A DNA stretch of 64,000 nt from Streptomyces sp. NBC_00287 (GCF_036173105.1 NZ_CP108053.1:6510001-6574000), one strand, 5' to 3'. Shown: positions 33,713-44,606, counted from the first letter of the stretch. The notes: generated by a model not told the origin, from the letters alone. Program-made: numbers and translations.

Positions 33713-33887
33713 ATTCAAACGGCCGGTATGCAGTTGGCGCGGCCATCATTGCATGGCGGGGGCGTCCGTGGGCAGGCCGCATCTGTAACCGGCTTGTGGC
33801 GGTACGCGCACGAAAACGCGAGAGATCGGCCATTACCTTCTCTTTACGCTCAGTGGGGAGGGGAGCTCCCGACCCTGGAGGAGGACG

Positions 33888-34562
33888 ATGACGGTGAACA
33901 GGACCACGGCGTACGCGACCACGTCGGGTCTCGCGCTGCCCAAGCAGCCCGTGGCCCCGGCCCTCGAAGCCTGCGGCACGATCCCCGCACCCGTCGTCCG
34001 AGACCTGCGGGAGCGGGACGGCCGCAGTCCGCATGCCCTGCTCTTCGGCCCCAAGGACCTCGTCGTGATCACCGGCCTGCCCGGCAGCGGCAAGTCCACG
34101 CTGATGCGCCGCGCGGTGAAGGGCCGGCGCATCGACTCCCAGGACACCCGCGACCGCTGGGACGCCCGGATGCCGGGCTATTTGCCGTACGCGGTCTACC
34201 GTCCCCTCGTCCGGCTCGCCCACTACGCCGGGCTGTGGCGCGCCCTGCGCTCCGGCGAGGGTGTCGTCGTGCACGACTGCGGTACGCAGGCCTGGGTGCG
34301 CGGCTGGCTGGCCCGCGAGGCGCGGCGCCGGGGCGGCACCCTGCATCTGCTGCTCCTCGACGTCACACCGGACCAGGCGCTGGAGGGTCAGCGCGAGCGC
34401 GGTCGCGGTGTCTCGCGGTACGCCTTCCTGCGGCACCGCTCGGCGGCGGGCCGGCTGCTGCGCGCGGTGGAGCAGGGCGAGCTGCCGCAGGGCTGCGGTT
34501 CTGCGGTGCTGATCGACCGGCCCGCGGCGGGCGTGCTGCGCCGGATCGGCTTCACGGGCTGA
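33888..34562 (+). CDS. AAA-family/zeta-toxin-like P-loop kinase
   Basis: A 224-residue P-loop protein with Walker A TGLPGSGKST at about residue 61 and the general pattern of AAA_33/zeta-like small kinases (VVVHDCGTQAWVRGWLAREARRRGG, then LLLLDVTPDQALEGQRERGRGV). It starts at ATG 33888, divergent from the glycine riboswitch. It may phosphorylate a nucleotide or small molecule; no antitoxin gene is adjacent, so a toxin role is not supported. The stretch is conserved next to gcvT in Streptomyces as I recall. Confidence 0.78.
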   Translation: MTVNRTTAYATTSGLALPKQPVAPALEACGTIPAPVVRDLRERDGRSPHALLFGPKDLVVITGLPGSGKSTLMRRAVKGRRIDSQDTRDRWDARMPGYLPYAVYRPLVRLAHYAGLWRALRSGEGVVVHDCGTQAWVRGWLAREARRRGGTLHLLLLDVTPDQALEGQRERGRGVSRYAFLRHRSAAGRLLRAVEQGELPQGCGSAVLIDRPAAGVLRRIGFTG

Positions 34563-34629
34563 GCCCCGGTCCTCCACAGGCGCTAGCCTTTTCAGCCACA
34601 TCAGTGGTTCACGGCAGGCGGTCAGACAG

Positions 34630-35421
34630 ATGGACTTCCCGGCGGATCTCCCCGCGGACTTTCCGGCGCAGGCACACCCCCATCCGCACGGCGGATGGCC
34701 CGGCAACGAGCTGGAGGAGGTGCTCTCCGCCTCCCTCGGCGTGCCCACGGCGGGCGGCCGGATCATCGAGGTCCTCGGCCGCAGCTACGTCTGGGTCCCG
34801 CTGCCCGCCGGCGGCGGCCCGCACAGCGGCCCGCTGGACCTGCCCACGCTGGAGATCGAGGGCCAGGCCTACGTCCCGGTCTTCAGCTCCGAGGAACAGT
34901 TCCGCCAGGTCGTCGGCTCGCACATGTCGTACACGATCGCCCCGGCGGTGGAATTCGCCCGCGGCCTGCCCCCGCAGGTGGGCATGGCGATCAACCCCGA
35001 CGGCGTGGTGGGCATCCCCCTCCCGCCGCCGGCGGTTGCCGAACTCTGCCGCGCGGGCCGCACCCCCCTGGACGGCCCCGCGAGCGGCGGCCGGGTCAAG
35101 CTCTACGAACCGGACTGGCAGGACGACCCGGTCGACTTCCTCTCCGCGGCCTCGGCAGAGTTCGCGGCAACGGGCGTGGTCACCACAGCCCGCCGCTGCC
35201 TGGCAGCCATCGAAACGGCGGCGCCGGTGATGTTCGTAGGAGTGGAACTCTCCAACTGGGAGGGCGACCTGCGCACGGCTCCGATGGACGCCCTGGGCCG
35301 AGCCCTGGGCAGAGTCCCCACGAACTGGCAAGTCAACCTGATCCTCCTGGACATGGCAGCCCAGGACCCGGTGGCGATGTGGATGCGCGAAAAGGTACGG
35401 CCCTTCTACACGCAGGGTTAG
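34630..35421 (+). CDS. SseB family protein (first of two)
   Basis: A 263-residue soluble protein with the SseB N-terminal domain pattern (WVPLPAGGGPHSG, YVPVFSSEEQFRQVVG, EFARGLPPQVGMAINPDG) and the SseB C-terminal domain motif ending VAMWMREKVRPFYTQ. SseB was named for enhanced serine sensitivity in E. coli; its biochemical role is unsettled. Its position next to the gcv/glyA/sdaA genes fits a serine-linked role. ATG 34630 is preceded by a weak ribosome-binding site. Confidence 0.82.
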   Translation: MDFPADLPADFPAQAHPHPHGGWPGNELEEVLSASLGVPTAGGRIIEVLGRSYVWVPLPAGGGPHSGPLDLPTLEIEGQAYVPVFSSEEQFRQVVGSHMSYTIAPAVEFARGLPPQVGMAINPDGVVGIPLPPPAVAELCRAGRTPLDGPASGGRVKLYEPDWQDDPVDFLSAASAEFAATGVVTTARRCLAAIETAAPVMFVGVELSNWEGDLRTAPMDALGRALGRVPTNWQVNLILLDMAAQDPVAMWMREKVRPFYTQG

Positions 35422-35588
35422 TGGAGAGACGTAAGGGGCGCGGGGCTGTGTCGATGTGCGGCTCCGCCGCGGGGCGCGAGAAACCACGACGCAGCCGCAC
35501 CCGCGCGACGGCAGCAAGTCCCGAGCTGATAGGCGGCCTTAAGCTAGGGTCACGGCTCGGTCGGACAAAGGTTGAAGGGGCGGTACAG

Positions 35589-36377
35589 GTGAGCGCCAGC
35601 GGCATCGCGGCCGGGCAGGTCGAGCACATGCTGCGCCAGGTCACGCCCGGGCGCTACGACGCCTACGAGGCGCTCCTGCGCGCGCTCGCGACCCCGAACT
35701 CCGGCCAGATCTGGATGCTGCTGTGGCACGGCCAAGCCGGCTCCCCGGACGCCCAGTACGGGAACATGGAGGTCGACAGCTACGGCTACGCCCCCTGCGT
35801 CACCTCCGCCCAGGAGCTGTCGGCCAGCGGCTGGAACCGCAGTTACGAAGTAGTCGACGGAGTCGACGTGGCCCGCACCCTGTACCCGGACCACTTCGGC
35901 CTCTGGCTCAACCCGCACGCCCCCGGCGGCGGCGTCGGCATCCCCTGGCTCGACCTGCGCCGCATCGCCACCGGCCTGGACCGCCAGCCCGCCGGTCCCC
36001 TCCGCCTGTCGGAACCCGGCATCGAGATCCCGCACTTCTATGCCCTGCTCGCCCAGAACGCCCACCGCACCCCGGCCGTCCGCGCCCTGCGCCGCGCCTG
36101 GGTGCAGCCGGCGCTCGGGGCGCCGTACCTCGCCATCGGTCTGGATGTGTACGACACCAGCCCGCCCGCCGTGGACTCGGTGCGCGCGATGATGCAGCAG
36201 TCCATCGGCGCGGTCCCGGACGGGCTGCCGGTGTCGACGGTGGCGATGTCCGACGAGTACGACCCGGTCGCGATGTGGATGCGGGCGAGCGCCCGTCCGT
36301 TCTACGACCGTGAGGCCCACGCCGCGCAGGCGCCGGCCGCCGGATACGGCTACCCACCGGTACACGGCGGCTACTGA
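35589..36377 (+). CDS. sseB: SseB family protein (second of two)
   Basis: A 262-residue homologue of the preceding protein. It contains LRQVTPGRYDAYEALLRALATPN, the ELSASGWNRSYEVVDG segment and the same C-terminal ending type, AMWMRASARPFYD, shared with its neighbour. The GTG at 35589 has GAAGGGG about 8 nt upstream. The last ~20 residues are Ala/Gly/Tyr-rich and probably disordered. Two different SseB-like genes in tandem suggest a heteromeric pair or a duplication with divergence. Confidence 0.82.
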   Translation: MSASGIAAGQVEHMLRQVTPGRYDAYEALLRALATPNSGQIWMLLWHGQAGSPDAQYGNMEVDSYGYAPCVTSAQELSASGWNRSYEVVDGVDVARTLYPDHFGLWLNPHAPGGGVGIPWLDLRRIATGLDRQPAGPLRLSEPGIEIPHFYALLAQNAHRTPAVRALRRAWVQPALGAPYLAIGLDVYDTSPPAVDSVRAMMQQSIGAVPDGLPVSTVAMSDEYDPVAMWMRASARPFYDREAHAAQAPAAGYGYPPVHGGY

Positions 36378-36699
36378 CCTGGTGACGCGCCGTCAGCCAT
36401 TCACGTGGCCGACACATTTCTGCGCGCGTAGATGACGCCGAAGGTCGGTCAACGACCGATATGTCCTAACTCCCCCTCGTCCGGCGATCGTTATCCGCTG
36501 TTCGGATAACGGAATCCCCAGTGCATCATCACGGTTGCGCATACTTTCGCCGCCAGGCCTGGCGGGTGATCGTGACGACGCTGAAGACTCCCCAGTCAGA
36601 CACGGGGTCGGTCGATCCTGTGATCGAGCGCAAGTCGACAAAGCCGTAATCCACGGCAGGCGTAGGCCGGTCACCACCGGCGAGAGGGGTCGGGTCACT
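36378..36699. promoter_or_regulatory. Regulatory gap before the oligopeptide ABC operon
   Basis: This 322-bp stretch has no gene. It contains three palindromes: TCGGTC-AAC-GACCGA (36445-36459), CGTTATCCG-CTGTT-CGGATAACG (36489-36511, 9-bp arms) and CCGCCAGG-CCTGGCGG (36551-36566). The 36489 repeat is the best operator candidate for the operon that starts at 36700. No promoter hexamers could be fixed with confidence. Confidence 0.5.
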
Positions 36700-37695
36700 G
36701 TGACCGCACCGATCGAGACCACCGGGGCAGCCGACGCACAGCCGGAGGCTGTGCTCAGCGGCGCCGAGAAGGGGCAGATCGAAGGCCGTTCGCTCGGGCA
36801 GATCGCCTGGTCCCGGTTCAAGAAGGACAAGGTCGCCGTCGCCGGTGGCGTCGTCGTCATCCTGCTGGTGCTGCTCGCCCTGCTGGCCCGTCCCATCCAG
36901 GCCCTCTTCGGCCTCGACCCCAACGCCTTCAACCAGGATCTGATCGACCCCAACACCTCGCTGCCCACCGGGGACTTCGGCGGGATGAGCATGGACCACC
37001 CGCTGGGCGTCGAGCCCAAGTTCGGTCGGGACATCGCCACCCGCATCCTGGAGGGCTCCTGGGTGTCCCTGGTCGTCGCGTTCGGGGCGACCATCCTGTC
37101 CAACACCATCGGCACGGTCCTCGGCGTGATCGCCGGTTACTACGGCGGTCGCACGGACGCGATCATCAGCCGTCTGATGGACACCTTCCTCGCCTTCCCG
37201 CTGCTGCTGTTCGCCATCGCCATCTCGGCGACGCTCCAGGGCGGTGCGTTCGGCCTGGAAGGGCTGCCGCTGCACATCACCGTGCTGATCTTCATCATCG
37301 GCTTCTTCAACTGGCCGTATCTGGGCCGAATCGTCCGCGGCCAGACCCTGGCCCTGAGGGAGCGCGAGTTCGTCGACGCCTCCCGGGGCATGGGCGCCAA
37401 GGGTCCGTACATCCTCTTCCGGGAGCTCCTCCCGAACCTGGTCGGCCCGATCATCGTCTACTCGACGCTGCTCATCCCGACGAACATTCTCTTCGAGGCC
37501 AGCCTGAGCTTCCTCGGTGTCGGCATCCAGCCCCCGCAGGCGTCGTGGGGCGGCATGCTCAACCAGGCGGTCGACTTCTACGAGGTCGACCCGCAGTTCA
37601 TGATCGTGCCTGGCCTCGCCATCTTCGTCACCGTCCTGGCGTTCAACCTGCTCGGCGACGGACTCCGTGACGCTCTCGACCCGCGCAGCCGCTGA
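36700..37695 (+). CDS. oppC: Oligopeptide ABC transporter permease, OppC-like
   Basis: A 331-residue inner-membrane permease with the N-terminal OppC segment (SLGQIAWSRFKKDKVAVAGG followed by a first membrane helix), five further helices, and the EAA loop EFVDASRGMGAKGPYILFRELLPN that contacts the ATPases. The GTG at 36700 follows a short GAGAGGGG. It is unusual as the first gene, ahead of the binding protein; the usual order is A-B-C-D-F. A separate oppB-like permease lies at 39578. The cargo is presumably oligopeptides, as in BldK-type systems; specificity is not evident. Confidence 0.9.
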   Translation: MTAPIETTGAADAQPEAVLSGAEKGQIEGRSLGQIAWSRFKKDKVAVAGGVVVILLVLLALLARPIQALFGLDPNAFNQDLIDPNTSLPTGDFGGMSMDHPLGVEPKFGRDIATRILEGSWVSLVVAFGATILSNTIGTVLGVIAGYYGGRTDAIISRLMDTFLAFPLLLFAIAISATLQGGAFGLEGLPLHITVLIFIIGFFNWPYLGRIVRGQTLALREREFVDASRGMGAKGPYILFRELLPNLVGPIIVYSTLLIPTNILFEASLSFLGVGIQPPQASWGGMLNQAVDFYEVDPQFMIVPGLAIFVTVLAFNLLGDGLRDALDPRSR

Positions 37696-37753
37696 CATGC
37701 GGCCGCGTCGAGAGCCCATCAAGTTTCCAACTATGGAGGGGAAGCAGACCATC

Positions 37754-39508
37754 ATGCGAAGGTCAGCGCTGGCCGCCATCGCGGCTATCGGCACTGTGAG
37801 CCTGGTGCTTTCGGGTTGCAGCAAGGCCGACGACAACGACAATGGCGACGGCAACAACAAGTCGGCCGGCGCCAACGCCGCGACCAAGGGTGTCGTCAAC
37901 GCCTCCGACGCGAAGGGGGGCACGGTCACGTACGAGTACTCGGACGTGCCGGACTCCTTCGACCCGGGCAACACGTACTACGCGTACATGTACAACCTCA
38001 GCCGGCTGTACGCCCGCCCGCTGATGACGTTCAAGCCCGCGGCCGGTGAGGCCGGCAACGAGCTGGTCCCGGACCTCGCGTCGGCCCCGGGTGAGCCCAG
38101 CGACGGCGGCAAGACCTGGACGTACAAGCTCCGTGAGGGCCTCAAGTACGAGGACGGCACGGCGATCACGTCCAAGGACGTCAAGTACGCCGTCGAGCGT
38201 TCCAACTTCGCGCGTGACGTGCTCTCCCTCGGCCCGAGCTACTTCCAGCAGTTCCTCGAGGGCGGCGACAAGTACAAGGGCCCGTACAAGGACAAGAGCG
38301 ACAAGGGCATCGCGTCCATCGAGACGCCGGACGACACCACGATCGTCTTCAAGCTCAACCGTGCCTTCCAGGAGTTCGACTACCTGGTCGCCACCCCGCA
38401 GACGGCCCCGGTACCGAAGGCGAAGGACACCGGCGTCGACTACGTCAAGGACATCGTGTCCTCGGGCTCCTACAAGTTCGAGAGCTACGAGGAGGGCAAG
38501 CAGGTCGTCCTCGTCCGCAACGAGAACTGGGACGCCGCGACCGACCCGCTGCGCAAGCAGTACCCGGACAAGATCGTCGTCAAGCTGAAGGTCAACGCCG
38601 AGACCATCGACCAGGACGTCATGGCCGGCAAGGCGATCGACCTCGGTGGTACGGGTGTCCAGGCCGCGACCCAGGCGAAGGTCGTCAACTCCTCGGACCT
38701 GAAGGCCAGCACCGACAACACCTTCGGTGGCCGTCTGGTCTACATGGCGATCAACACCAAGCTCGCGCCGTTCGACAAGGTCGAGTGCCGCAAGGCCGTG
38801 GAGTACGCGGTCGACAAGGTTTCCGTGCAGACCGCGCTCGGCGGCCCGATCCGCGGTGACATCGCCACCACGGTCCTGCCGCCGGACATCCCGGGCTACG
38901 AGAAGACCGACCTGTACGCCACGCCGGACAACAAGGGTGACGTCGCCAAGGCCAAGGAGCAGCTGAAGGCCTGCGGCAAGACGTCGATCAAGACCAACAT
39001 CTCGGCGCGCAGCGACCGTCCGGCGGAGATCGACTCGGCCACCGCGATCATCGACTCGCTGAAGAAGGTCGGCATCGACGCCAGCCTGAAGCAGTTCCCG
39101 TCGGGCAAGTACTTCACCGACGCCGCGGGTGTGCCGCAGTTCAACAAGAAGCAGAACATCGGTCTGCACATGATGCAGTGGGGTGCTGACTGGCCGTCCG
39201 GCTACGGCTTCCTGCAGCAGATCCTGCACAGTGACGCGATCGGTGAGTCCGGCAACACCAACCTGTCGCAGTTCGACAACGCGGATGTCGACTCGATGCT
39301 GGAGAAGGCGATCGCGAGCGAGGACGAGAGCGAGCGCAACAGCCTGTACGCCGAGATCGACAAGAAGACGATGGAGGAGGCGGCCCTCGTTCCGCTGACC
39401 TACTTCAAGGTCCTGCTGTACCGCCCCGCCAACTTCACCAACCTGGTCTCGACGGCGGCCTTCAGCGGTCAGTACGACTACCTCAACATCGGCACGACCA
39501 AGAAGTAG
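37754..39508 (+). CDS. oppA: Oligopeptide-binding lipoprotein, OppA-like (SBP family 5)
   Basis: A 584-residue extracytoplasmic solute-binding protein with a lipoprotein signal peptide: basic N-terminus, hydrophobic core and the LSGC lipobox with Cys22, so it is membrane-anchored. The order of family motifs is the usual one (GKTWTYKLREGLKYEDGTAITSKDV, then SGSYKFESY, then ECRKAVEYAVDK), in contrast to the protein at 21567. It pairs with the permeases and ATPases of this operon to import peptides. Confidence 0.94.
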   Translation: MRRSALAAIAAIGTVSLVLSGCSKADDNDNGDGNNKSAGANAATKGVVNASDAKGGTVTYEYSDVPDSFDPGNTYYAYMYNLSRLYARPLMTFKPAAGEAGNELVPDLASAPGEPSDGGKTWTYKLREGLKYEDGTAITSKDVKYAVERSNFARDVLSLGPSYFQQFLEGGDKYKGPYKDKSDKGIASIETPDDTTIVFKLNRAFQEFDYLVATPQTAPVPKAKDTGVDYVKDIVSSGSYKFESYEEGKQVVLVRNENWDAATDPLRKQYPDKIVVKLKVNAETIDQDVMAGKAIDLGGTGVQAATQAKVVNSSDLKASTDNTFGGRLVYMAINTKLAPFDKVECRKAVEYAVDKVSVQTALGGPIRGDIATTVLPPDIPGYEKTDLYATPDNKGDVAKAKEQLKACGKTSIKTNISARSDRPAEIDSATAIIDSLKKVGIDASLKQFPSGKYFTDAAGVPQFNKKQNIGLHMMQWGADWPSGYGFLQQILHSDAIGESGNTNLSQFDNADVDSMLEKAIASEDESERNSLYAEIDKKTMEEAALVPLTYFKVLLYRPANFTNLVSTAAFSGQYDYLNIGTTKK

Positions 39509-39532
39509 CCCCGGAAGGCAGGTGAAGGCATT

Positions 39533-39564
39533 GGTGCCCGCGGGCTTCGCGGCCCGCGGGCACC
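39533..39564 (+). terminator. Intercistronic hairpin after oppA
   Basis: GGTGCCCGCGGGC (39533-39545) and its complement at 39552-39564 form a perfect 13-bp stem with a 6-nt loop, lying between oppA and oppB in one operon. It likely attenuates transcription or protects the upstream mRNA, giving more binding protein than permease. Confidence 0.7.
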
Positions 39565-39577
39565 AGCGCCGATCCCC

Positions 39578-40585
39578 GTGATCTCGTATATCCTCCGCCG
39601 GATGATCGCAGCGGTGATCCTGCTGCTGGTCGTCACCGCGGTCACCTTCGCGATCTTCTTTTTGCTGCCGCGGCTCGCCGGCCAGACGGCCGACCAGCTG
39701 GCTCAGCAGTACATCGGGAAGAGCCCCACGAAGGCCGACATCGAAGCGGTCAAGCAGAACCTCGGTCTCGACCAGCCCGTGTACGTCCAGTACTGGGACT
39801 TCATCAAGGGGATCGTCTCCGGCGCGACCTATGACCTGGGCCCCACCACCGCGCAGTGCAACGCGCCCTGCTTCGGCTACTCCTTCAAGACCCACGTCGA
39901 GGTCTGGCCGCAGCTCACCGACCGTCTGCCGGTGACCTTGTCCCTGGCCGCCGGTGCCGCCGTCATGTGGCTGCTCGGCGGTGTCACGGCCGGTGTGATC
40001 TCCGCGCTCAAGCCGCGGTCGTTCGCCGACCGGACGTTCATGGGCATCGCCCTCGCCGGTGTCTCGCTGCCCATGTTCTTCACGGGCCAGCTCGCGCTGT
40101 TCCTCTTCACCTTCCAGTGGCCGATCTTCGGCCGCGAGTACGTCCCCTTCACCGAGAACCCCTCGCAGTGGGCCAACACGCTCTTCCCGGCGTGGTGTTC
40201 ACTCGCCCTGCTCTACTCGGCCATCTACGCCCGGCTGACCCGCTCCGGCATGCTGGAGACGATGAACGAGGACTTCATCCGCACGGCGCGCGCCAAGGGT
40301 CTGCGCGAGCGGAAGGTCGTGGTCAAGCACGGGCTGCGGGCGGCGCTGACCCCGATCATCACCGTCTTCGGCATGGACCTCGGACTGCTGCTCGGCGGTG
40401 CGGTGATCACCGAGACGGTCTTCTCCCTGCACGGCATCGGTGAGTACGCGGTGCAGTCCATCCGGGACAACGACCTGCCCCCGATCCTCGGCGTCACCCT
40501 GCTCGCCGCCTTCTTCGTCGTGATCGCAAACTTCCTGGTGGACCTGTTGTACGCCGCCGCCGACCCGCGGGTGAGGCTCTCGTGA
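39578..40585 (+). CDS. oppB: Oligopeptide ABC transporter permease, OppB-like
   Basis: A 335-residue permease with six membrane helices and the EAA loop DFIRTARAKGLRERKVVVKHGLRAAL. The N-terminus SYILRRMIAAVILLLVVTAVTF is typical of OppB/DppB. It starts at GTG 39578, 14 nt after the intercistronic hairpin, and its stop overlaps the oppD start by 4 bp. Confidence 0.93.
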   Translation: MISYILRRMIAAVILLLVVTAVTFAIFFLLPRLAGQTADQLAQQYIGKSPTKADIEAVKQNLGLDQPVYVQYWDFIKGIVSGATYDLGPTTAQCNAPCFGYSFKTHVEVWPQLTDRLPVTLSLAAGAAVMWLLGGVTAGVISALKPRSFADRTFMGIALAGVSLPMFFTGQLALFLFTFQWPIFGREYVPFTENPSQWANTLFPAWCSLALLYSAIYARLTRSGMLETMNEDFIRTARAKGLRERKVVVKHGLRAALTPIITVFGMDLGLLLGGAVITETVFSLHGIGEYAVQSIRDNDLPPILGVTLLAAFFVVIANFLVDLLYAAADPRVRLS

Positions 40586-41675
40586 CCGAACTCTCCAAGA
40601 CCGGTGCCGCAGTGGGGGAGCCCGTGAAGGCCCCCTCCGACGCGCCCACCGCCTTTCTCGAAGTCCGCGACCTCAAGGTGCACTTCCCGACCGACGACGG
40701 CCTGGTCAAGTCCGTCGACGGGCTCAGCTTCAAGCTGGAGAAGGGCAAGACCCTCTCCATCGTCGGCGAGTCCGGCTCGGGCAAGTCCGTCACCTCGCTG
40801 GCGATCATGGGTCTGCACCGCCTCGGCGCACGCGGCAAGAACGTCCAGATGTCCGGCGAGATCTGGCTGGACGGCAAGGAACTGGTCTCCGCCGACCCGG
40901 ACGAGGTGCGCCGGCTGCGTGGCCGCGAGATGGCGATGATCTTCCAGGACCCGCTGTCCGCGATGCACCCGTACTACACGATCGGCAACCAGATCGTGGA
41001 GGCGTACCGCGTCCACCACGACGTCAGCAAGAAGGTCGCGCGCAACCGGGCCATCGAGATGCTCGACCGGGTCGGCATCCCCGAGCCCGCCAAGCGCGTC
41101 GACGGCTACCCGCACGAGTTCTCCGGCGGTATGCGCCAGCGCGCGATGATCGCCATGGCGCTGGTGAACAACCCCGAGCTGCTCATCGCGGACGAGCCGA
41201 CGACCGCCCTGGACGTCACCGTCCAGGCGCAGATCCTCGACCTGATCCGGGATCTCCAGAAGGAGTTCGGCTCCGCGGTCGTCCTGATCACCCACGACCT
41301 CGGTGTGGTCGCCGAGATCGCCGACGACGTCCTGGTGATGTACGGCGGCCGGTGCGTGGAGCGCGGCCCGGTCGACGACATCTTCGAGCGGCCGCAGCAC
41401 CCGTACACCTGGGGTCTGCTCGGCTCGATGCCCCGCATCGACCGCGAGACCTCCGAGCGGCTCATCCCCGTCAAGGGCCAGCCGCCGAGCCTCATCAACG
41501 TCCCCTCGGGCTGCGCCTTCCACCCCCGCTGCCCGTACGCGGACGTCCCCAAGGGCGATGTCACCCGCACCGTGCGCCCCGAACTGGCGCAGGTCGGCAC
41601 CGGACACTTCTCCGCCTGCCACCTCTCGCCCGAGGACCGTACGCGGATCTGGACCGAAGAGATTGCGCCGAAGCT

Positions 41676-41679
<4 letters not shown>
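40582..41679 (+). CDS. oppD: Oligopeptide ABC transporter ATPase, OppD-like
   Basis: A 365-residue ATPase with Walker A GESGSGKSV, signature FSGGMRQRAMIAMAL, Walker B LLIADEPTTALDVTVQAQILDL and the C-terminal oligo_HPY region with the PSGCAFHPRCPYA cysteine cluster typical of the OppD/DppD family. GTG start overlaps the oppB stop; its own stop overlaps the next GTG by 4 bp. Confidence 0.95.
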
Positions 41680-42905
<1,226 letters not shown>

Positions 42906-42923
42906 TACCCCAAGTCCGACCCA

Positions 42924-42952
42924 GCCCCCGCCTTGCATTGAAAGGCGGGGGC
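42924..42952 (+). terminator. Terminator hairpin after oppF
   Basis: GCCCCCGCCTT and its complement AAGGCGGGGGC form an 11-bp stem with a short loop (GCATTGA). It lies 19 bp after the oppF stop, so it ends the operon. No T-run follows, as is common in Streptomyces. Confidence 0.75.
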
Positions 42953-42976
42953 TCGGCATTGGGTGAGAATGGCAGG

Positions 42977-43633
42977 GTGTTCCAGCAACTCTTCACCCCG
43001 TCCGTCCAGCACACGCTCGACTTGATCGGCATCTTCGTCTTCGCGATCTCCGGCGCCCTGCTGGCGGTACGCAAGAACTTCGACGTCTTCGGCATCGCCG
43101 TCCTCGCCGAGGTGACCGCACTGGGCGGTGGGCTGTTCCGGGACCTGATCATCGGCGCCGTACCGCCCGCAGCCTTCACGGACCTGGGGTACTTCCTGAC
43201 TCCGCTGCTCGCCGCGCTCCTGGTCGTCTTCCTGCACCCGCATGTGGAGCGCATCCAGACCGGCGTGAACGTCTTCGACGCGGCCGGCCTCGGCCTGTTC
43301 TGCGTCACCGGCACGACGAAGGCGTACGACCACGGCCTCGGCCTCACCGCCTCCGCCGCCCTGGGCCTGGCCACCGCCGTCGGTGGCGGTGTGCTGCGCG
43401 ATGTGCTCGCCAACGAGGTGCCCTCGCTGCTGCGCTGGGACCGTGACCTCTACGCGGTCCCGGCGATCGTCGGCGCCGCGATGGTCGTCCTGTGCATCCG
43501 TTTCGACACCCTGAACTCCGTCACCAGCGGGTTCGCGGCGGCGACGGCCTTCGTACTGCGGCTGCTGGCGATGCGGTACCACTGGCGAGCGCCACGGGCT
43601 TGGAACCGTCGCTCGACCGTCCGGGAGGAGTGA
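42977..43633 (+). CDS. TRIC-like trimeric intracellular cation channel (UPF0126/YicG-type)
   Basis: A 218-residue membrane protein with two repeated three-helix units, each having the GGxLRD-type motif (TALGGGLFRDLIIGAVPPAAF and TAVGGGVLRDVLANEVP), the hallmark of the prokaryotic TRIC/YicG family of monovalent cation channels. The frame is open back to 42938 inside the terminator; the GTG at 42977 with GGCAGG upstream gives the usual N-terminus. Confidence 0.9.
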   Translation: MFQQLFTPSVQHTLDLIGIFVFAISGALLAVRKNFDVFGIAVLAEVTALGGGLFRDLIIGAVPPAAFTDLGYFLTPLLAALLVVFLHPHVERIQTGVNVFDAAGLGLFCVTGTTKAYDHGLGLTASAALGLATAVGGGVLRDVLANEVPSLLRWDRDLYAVPAIVGAAMVVLCIRFDTLNSVTSGFAAATAFVLRLLAMRYHWRAPRAWNRRSTVREE

Positions 43634-43694
43634 GGGGCGGCCGTGGATGGGGGGAAAGCTACCGCTTAGTAGTTACCTGTTGTACCGTTCACTC

Positions 43695-44573
43695 ATGCCA
43701 GAAGCAGCGTCCACGCAGGCCACGATCGGCGACAGCGAGTTCGACCGCGACACCGCGCTCACCCGGCGCGAGCCCGGGGTCTACGACATCGACCTCTCCG
43801 CCGGCTGGACCATCATCAACGCCGTCAACGGCGGCTATCTGCTGGCCGTCCTCGGCCGTGCGCTCTCCGACGCCCTGCCGCACGCCGACCCCTTCACGAT
43901 CTCGGCGCACTACCTGACCGCGTCCCAGCCCGGCCCGGCGGTCGTCCGCACCTCGGTGGTCCGCACCGGCCGCAGTCTGTCGACCGGCCAGGCCTCGCTC
44001 TTCCAGTACGACGAGCAGGGCCGGGAGGTCGAACGCATCCGCGTCCTCGCCTCCTACGGCGACCTCGACACGCTCCCGGACGACGTCCGTACGACAGCGA
44101 AGCCGCCCGCGATCCCGCCGATGGACCAGTGCTTCGGCCCCGAGACTGCATCTGATATCCGACTACCGTCGGGTGGCCCCGCCCCCGTCCCCGGCAGCTC
44201 GGCCATCACCGACCGCCTGATGATCAAGCTGGACCCCTCGACGCTGGGCTGGGCCCTCGGCGCCCCGTCCGGAAAGGGCGAGATGCGGGCCTGGTTCGGC
44301 CTGTCCGACGGCCGTGACGCGGACCCGCTCTCCCTGCTCCTGGCGGTGGACGCCCTGCCGCCGACGGCCTTCGAACTCGGCATCAAGGGCTGGGTCCCCA
44401 CGGTCGAACTGACGGTCCACGTCCGTACCCGCCCGGCGCCGGGTCCCCTGCGGGTCTCGATCACGACCCGCAACCTGGCGGGCGGCTTCCTGGAGGAGGA
44501 CGCGGAGGTGTGGGACAGCAACGACCGTCTGGTGGCCCAGTCGAGGCAGCTGGCAAGGGTCCGTCTCGGCTGA
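43695..44573 (+). CDS. Acyl-CoA thioesterase-like protein, TesB-type hotdog fold
   Basis: A 292-residue protein made of two hotdog domains, with the N-terminal part GGYLLAVLGRALSDALPHADPFTISAHYLT and the second half MIKLDPSTLGWALGAP...LLLAVDALPPTAFELG, in the style of TesB/thioesterase-3 families. ATG 43695 is used. It likely hydrolyses an acyl-CoA; the substrate is unknown. Confidence 0.82.
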   Translation: MPEAASTQATIGDSEFDRDTALTRREPGVYDIDLSAGWTIINAVNGGYLLAVLGRALSDALPHADPFTISAHYLTASQPGPAVVRTSVVRTGRSLSTGQASLFQYDEQGREVERIRVLASYGDLDTLPDDVRTTAKPPAIPPMDQCFGPETASDIRLPSGGPAPVPGSSAITDRLMIKLDPSTLGWALGAPSGKGEMRAWFGLSDGRDADPLSLLLAVDALPPTAFELGIKGWVPTVELTVHVRTRPAPGPLRVSITTRNLAGGFLEEDAEVWDSNDRLVAQSRQLARVRLG

Positions 44574-44606
44574 ACCTTCGGGGTCGGTCCCTCGTAGCCT
44601 GACCCC

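Noticed and set aside
33888..34562. Zeta toxin of a toxin-antitoxin pair
   Set aside because: P-loop pattern only is similar; no antitoxin gene is adjacent and the locus looks like conserved core.
37763..39895. 710-codon open frame antisense to oppA
   Set aside because: It mirrors the codons of a real gene. High third-position GC keeps antisense frames open; its translation is low-complexity and matches no domain.
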